A stretch of 64,000 nt of DNA. Origin: Alteripontixanthobacter maritimus (GTDB taxonomy: Bacteria; Pseudomonadota; Alphaproteobacteria; Sphingomonadales; Sphingomonadaceae). The stretch covers positions 2,551,501 through 2,615,500 of the forward strand of contig NZ_QBKA01000002.1 in the NCBI RefSeq assembly GCF_003340475.1. The letters run 5' to 3'. A model generated the notes under the pieces. That model was not told the origin of the DNA. It was given only the letters and a program-made list of their open reading frames with translations, and searched no databases. How positions within the stretch are numbered: the stretch's first letter is position 1; each line of letters opens with the position of its first letter. The translations under genes were made by a program, and so were the position numbers. Shown here piece after piece: positions 62,548-64,000 of this stretch.

Positions 62548-63561
62548 TCAAACCTGGTAGTAATCGCGATACCATGCGACGAATTGCTTAATGCCTTCGC
62601 GCACATCGGTTTCAGGGCGATAACCGGTCAGTTCCTTCAGCAAGGTCGCATTGGCCCAGGTGGCAGGCACATCGCCTTTTTGCATCTCTAGTAAGTTAAG
62701 CTTTGCTTCGCGCTCGCATTCGGCCTCAATTGCACGGACGAAGTCTATAAGCTTCACCTTGTCTGAATTGCCGATATTGACGACGCGATAGGGTGCGATT
62801 GGTGACAGGCTGTCATATTCGGCGATATCTTCTTTACGCTTGGGCCGTTTGGGCACCGCGTCCAGCAGCAACCGTATCCCGCGCACCAAATCTGTGACAT
62901 AGGTGAAATCGCGATACATTTTGCCGCGATTGTAGATATCAATCGGCTCGCCTTCCAAAATACCTTTGGTAAACTTGAACAGCGCCATGTCGGGCCGGCC
63001 CAGCGGGCCATACACCGTAAAAAATCGGAACATGGTGGTCGGCAAGTTCCACAAATGGGAATAGCTATGGGCCATCGCCTCATTCGCTTTTTTGGTCGCG
63101 GCGTAAAAGGTCAGCGGCGTATCGCACTTCTCACGCTCGTCGAACGGCATGTCCACATTCGCGCCATAGACCGAACTGGTCGATGCCATTAGCAGGTGAT
63201 CCACCGCTAACTCGCGCGCGCATTCCATTACATTGAATGTTCCAGTGATATTTGAGTTCAGATAGGCGCGCGGATTTTCTAGGCTGTAACGGACACCCGC
63301 CTGCGCAGCGAGGTGAACGATAATGTCCGGCCTTTCCGCCATCATCAGATCGTGCAATACATCAAAATCTTCCAGCATGCCGATATGCGCAGAAAAATGC
63401 TCGTTCTGCAGCAATATTTGGTTGCGTTTTTCCTTCAGGCGGACGTCATAATAATCCGTCATCCCGTCGAACCCTACCACGGCGAACCCTTCGCGCAGCA
63501 GAAATTGCGAGAGGTGAAAACCAATAAAACCGGCGGAACCTGTTACAAAAATTTTGCGCAT
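62548..63561 (-). CDS. NAD-dependent sugar epimerase, UDP-glucuronate 4-epimerase-like
   Basis: Probably converts UDP-glucuronate to UDP-galacturonate for polysaccharide. The 337-residue extended SDR has VTGSAGFIGFHL, HLAAQAGVRYSLENP, STSSVYGANVDMPF and catalytic YAATK. The segment FFTVYGPLGRPDMALF fits the UDP-GlcA 4-epimerase group. It begins seven bases after the dehydrogenase gene and faces the dehydratase gene convergently. Confidence 0.9.
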   Translation of the reverse strand: MRKIFVTGSAGFIGFHLSQFLLREGFAVVGFDGMTDYYDVRLKEKRNQILLQNEHFSAHIGMLEDFDVLHDLMMAERPDIIVHLAAQAGVRYSLENPRAYLNSNITGTFNVMECARELAVDHLLMASTSSVYGANVDMPFDEREKCDTPLTFYAATKKANEAMAHSYSHLWNLPTTMFRFFTVYGPLGRPDMALFKFTKGILEGEPIDIYNRGKMYRDFTYVTDLVRGIRLLLDAVPKRPKRKEDIAEYDSLSPIAPYRVVNIGNSDKVKLIDFVRAIEAECEREAKLNLLEMQKGDVPATWANATLLKELTGYRPETDVREGIKQFVAWYRDYYQV

Positions 63562-63568
63562 ATCGGCC

Positions 63569-64000
63569 TTACAATGTCCAAAAGGATTTATCGCGAAAAG
63601 CGTTCTTCAAATCCGCGGCCAGACCACCATTTGTGCGCATACTCAGCAATTTGTCCGCGCCCATGATAACATATTCAGCATGGGGCACGGCCAGCAGCAC
63701 CAAATCATATTGGCGAGACAGAGCATCCGGGTCGATCTCCAAACCATAAATCGCTTTCGCTTCGGCTGGATCAGCCAGCGGATCGTGGACTGTCACGTCC
63801 AGCCGGCGCTTGCGCAGTGCGTCGATCAGGTCGGCGATCTTGCTGTTGCGCAAATCGGGCACATCTTCCTTGAAGGTAAGACCCAGCACCAACGCGCTGG
63901 ACGCCTGCTGGCCCGCAGCTCGCGATAAGGCATCTGCGATATATTCGGACATGGTGTCGTTCACCGAACGACCTGCCAGAATGACGGCTGGGTCATGCCC
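63569..64000 (-). CDS. Nucleotide-sugar dehydrogenase, 5' part cut by window edge
   Basis: C-terminal 143 residues of a UDP-glucose/GDP-mannose dehydrogenase family enzyme. The visible part has the C-terminal UDP-binding domain: VILAGRSVNDTM, LVLGLTFKEDVPDLRNSK and DLVLLAVPHAEY. The pattern resembles UDP-N-acetyl-galactosamine/Vi-polysaccharide (WbpO/TviB) dehydrogenases, giving a uronic acid for the neighbouring epimerase. The start lies beyond base 64000. Confidence 0.9.
   Translation of the reverse strand, partial: GHDPAVILAGRSVNDTMSEYIADALSRAAGQQASSALVLGLTFKEDVPDLRNSKIADLIDALRKRRLDVTVHDPLADPAEAKAIYGLEIDPDALSRQYDLVLLAVPHAEYVIMGADKLLSMRTNGGLAADLKNAFRDKSFWTL

Noticed and set aside
1-64000. 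CRISPR array, rRNA operon or type IV secretion genes
   Set aside because: No regularly spaced direct repeats, rRNA sequence or VirB/Tra-type genes were seen.

Overview
The window reads as a high-GC alphaproteobacterial chromosome, most likely Sphingomonadales and probably the Erythrobacteraceae. This is inferred from gene content and protein style: PHB depolymerase, PhhA, the metX-metW pair, the ftsE-ftsX-ydcF-plsC order and many small lipoproteins. No rRNA or species marker is present, so the rank is tentative.

Bases 1-33,500 are a densely packed core chromosome. They hold phaZ (cut by the left edge), an ABC exporter, an M13 peptidase, uppP, phhA, ppk2, a minus-strand acyl-CoA/CoA-transferase/thiolase group, recQ, an SPFH-Arc-hydrolase operon, psd, ribA-xthA, lolA, rpmG, metX-metW diverging from hisC-tyrA, and the ftsE-ftsX-ydcF-plsC operon. 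Several genes overlap by ATGA or GTGA and are probably translationally coupled. Two intergenic gaps (about 5.05-5.23 kb and 11.32-11.51 kb) carry copies of one structured repeat. Its hairpin stems differ between the copies but stay fully paired, which is the strongest unexplained signal in the window.

At 33,527 lies a tRNA-Leu(GAG). An integrated mobile element begins at its 3' end. It has a large serine recombinase whose reading frame runs antisense through the tRNA, a small resolvase-like protein lacking the catalytic serine, a ParB-like protein and three unknown genes in one minus-strand operon. Diverging from these are a HUH relaxase and a plus-strand cargo of two DnaQ-fold exonucleases and three unknown genes, some preceded by intrinsic-terminator hairpins. 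It ends near 49 kb with a tandem-HTH regulator divergent from a tandem-HTH/adenine-methyltransferase fusion. No type IV secretion genes are visible, so it looks like an integrative mobilizable element. I did not find its right attachment site.

From about 49.5 to 60.5 kb the DNA is accessory and decaying: a membrane-protein pseudogene with four in-frame stops, broken sterol desaturase and class II aldolase genes, a truncated integrase, a frameshifted SGNH hydrolase, and degraded IS3-type transposases. Intact genes among them include an SRAP protein with coupled small genes, an HTH-TM protein, a RadC-like JAMM protein and a winged-helix protein. The last 3.5 kb begins a capsule or exopolysaccharide locus: a membrane-bound nucleotide-sugar 4,6-dehydratase, a UDP-glucuronate 4-epimerase-like enzyme, and a nucleotide-sugar dehydrogenase cut by the right edge.
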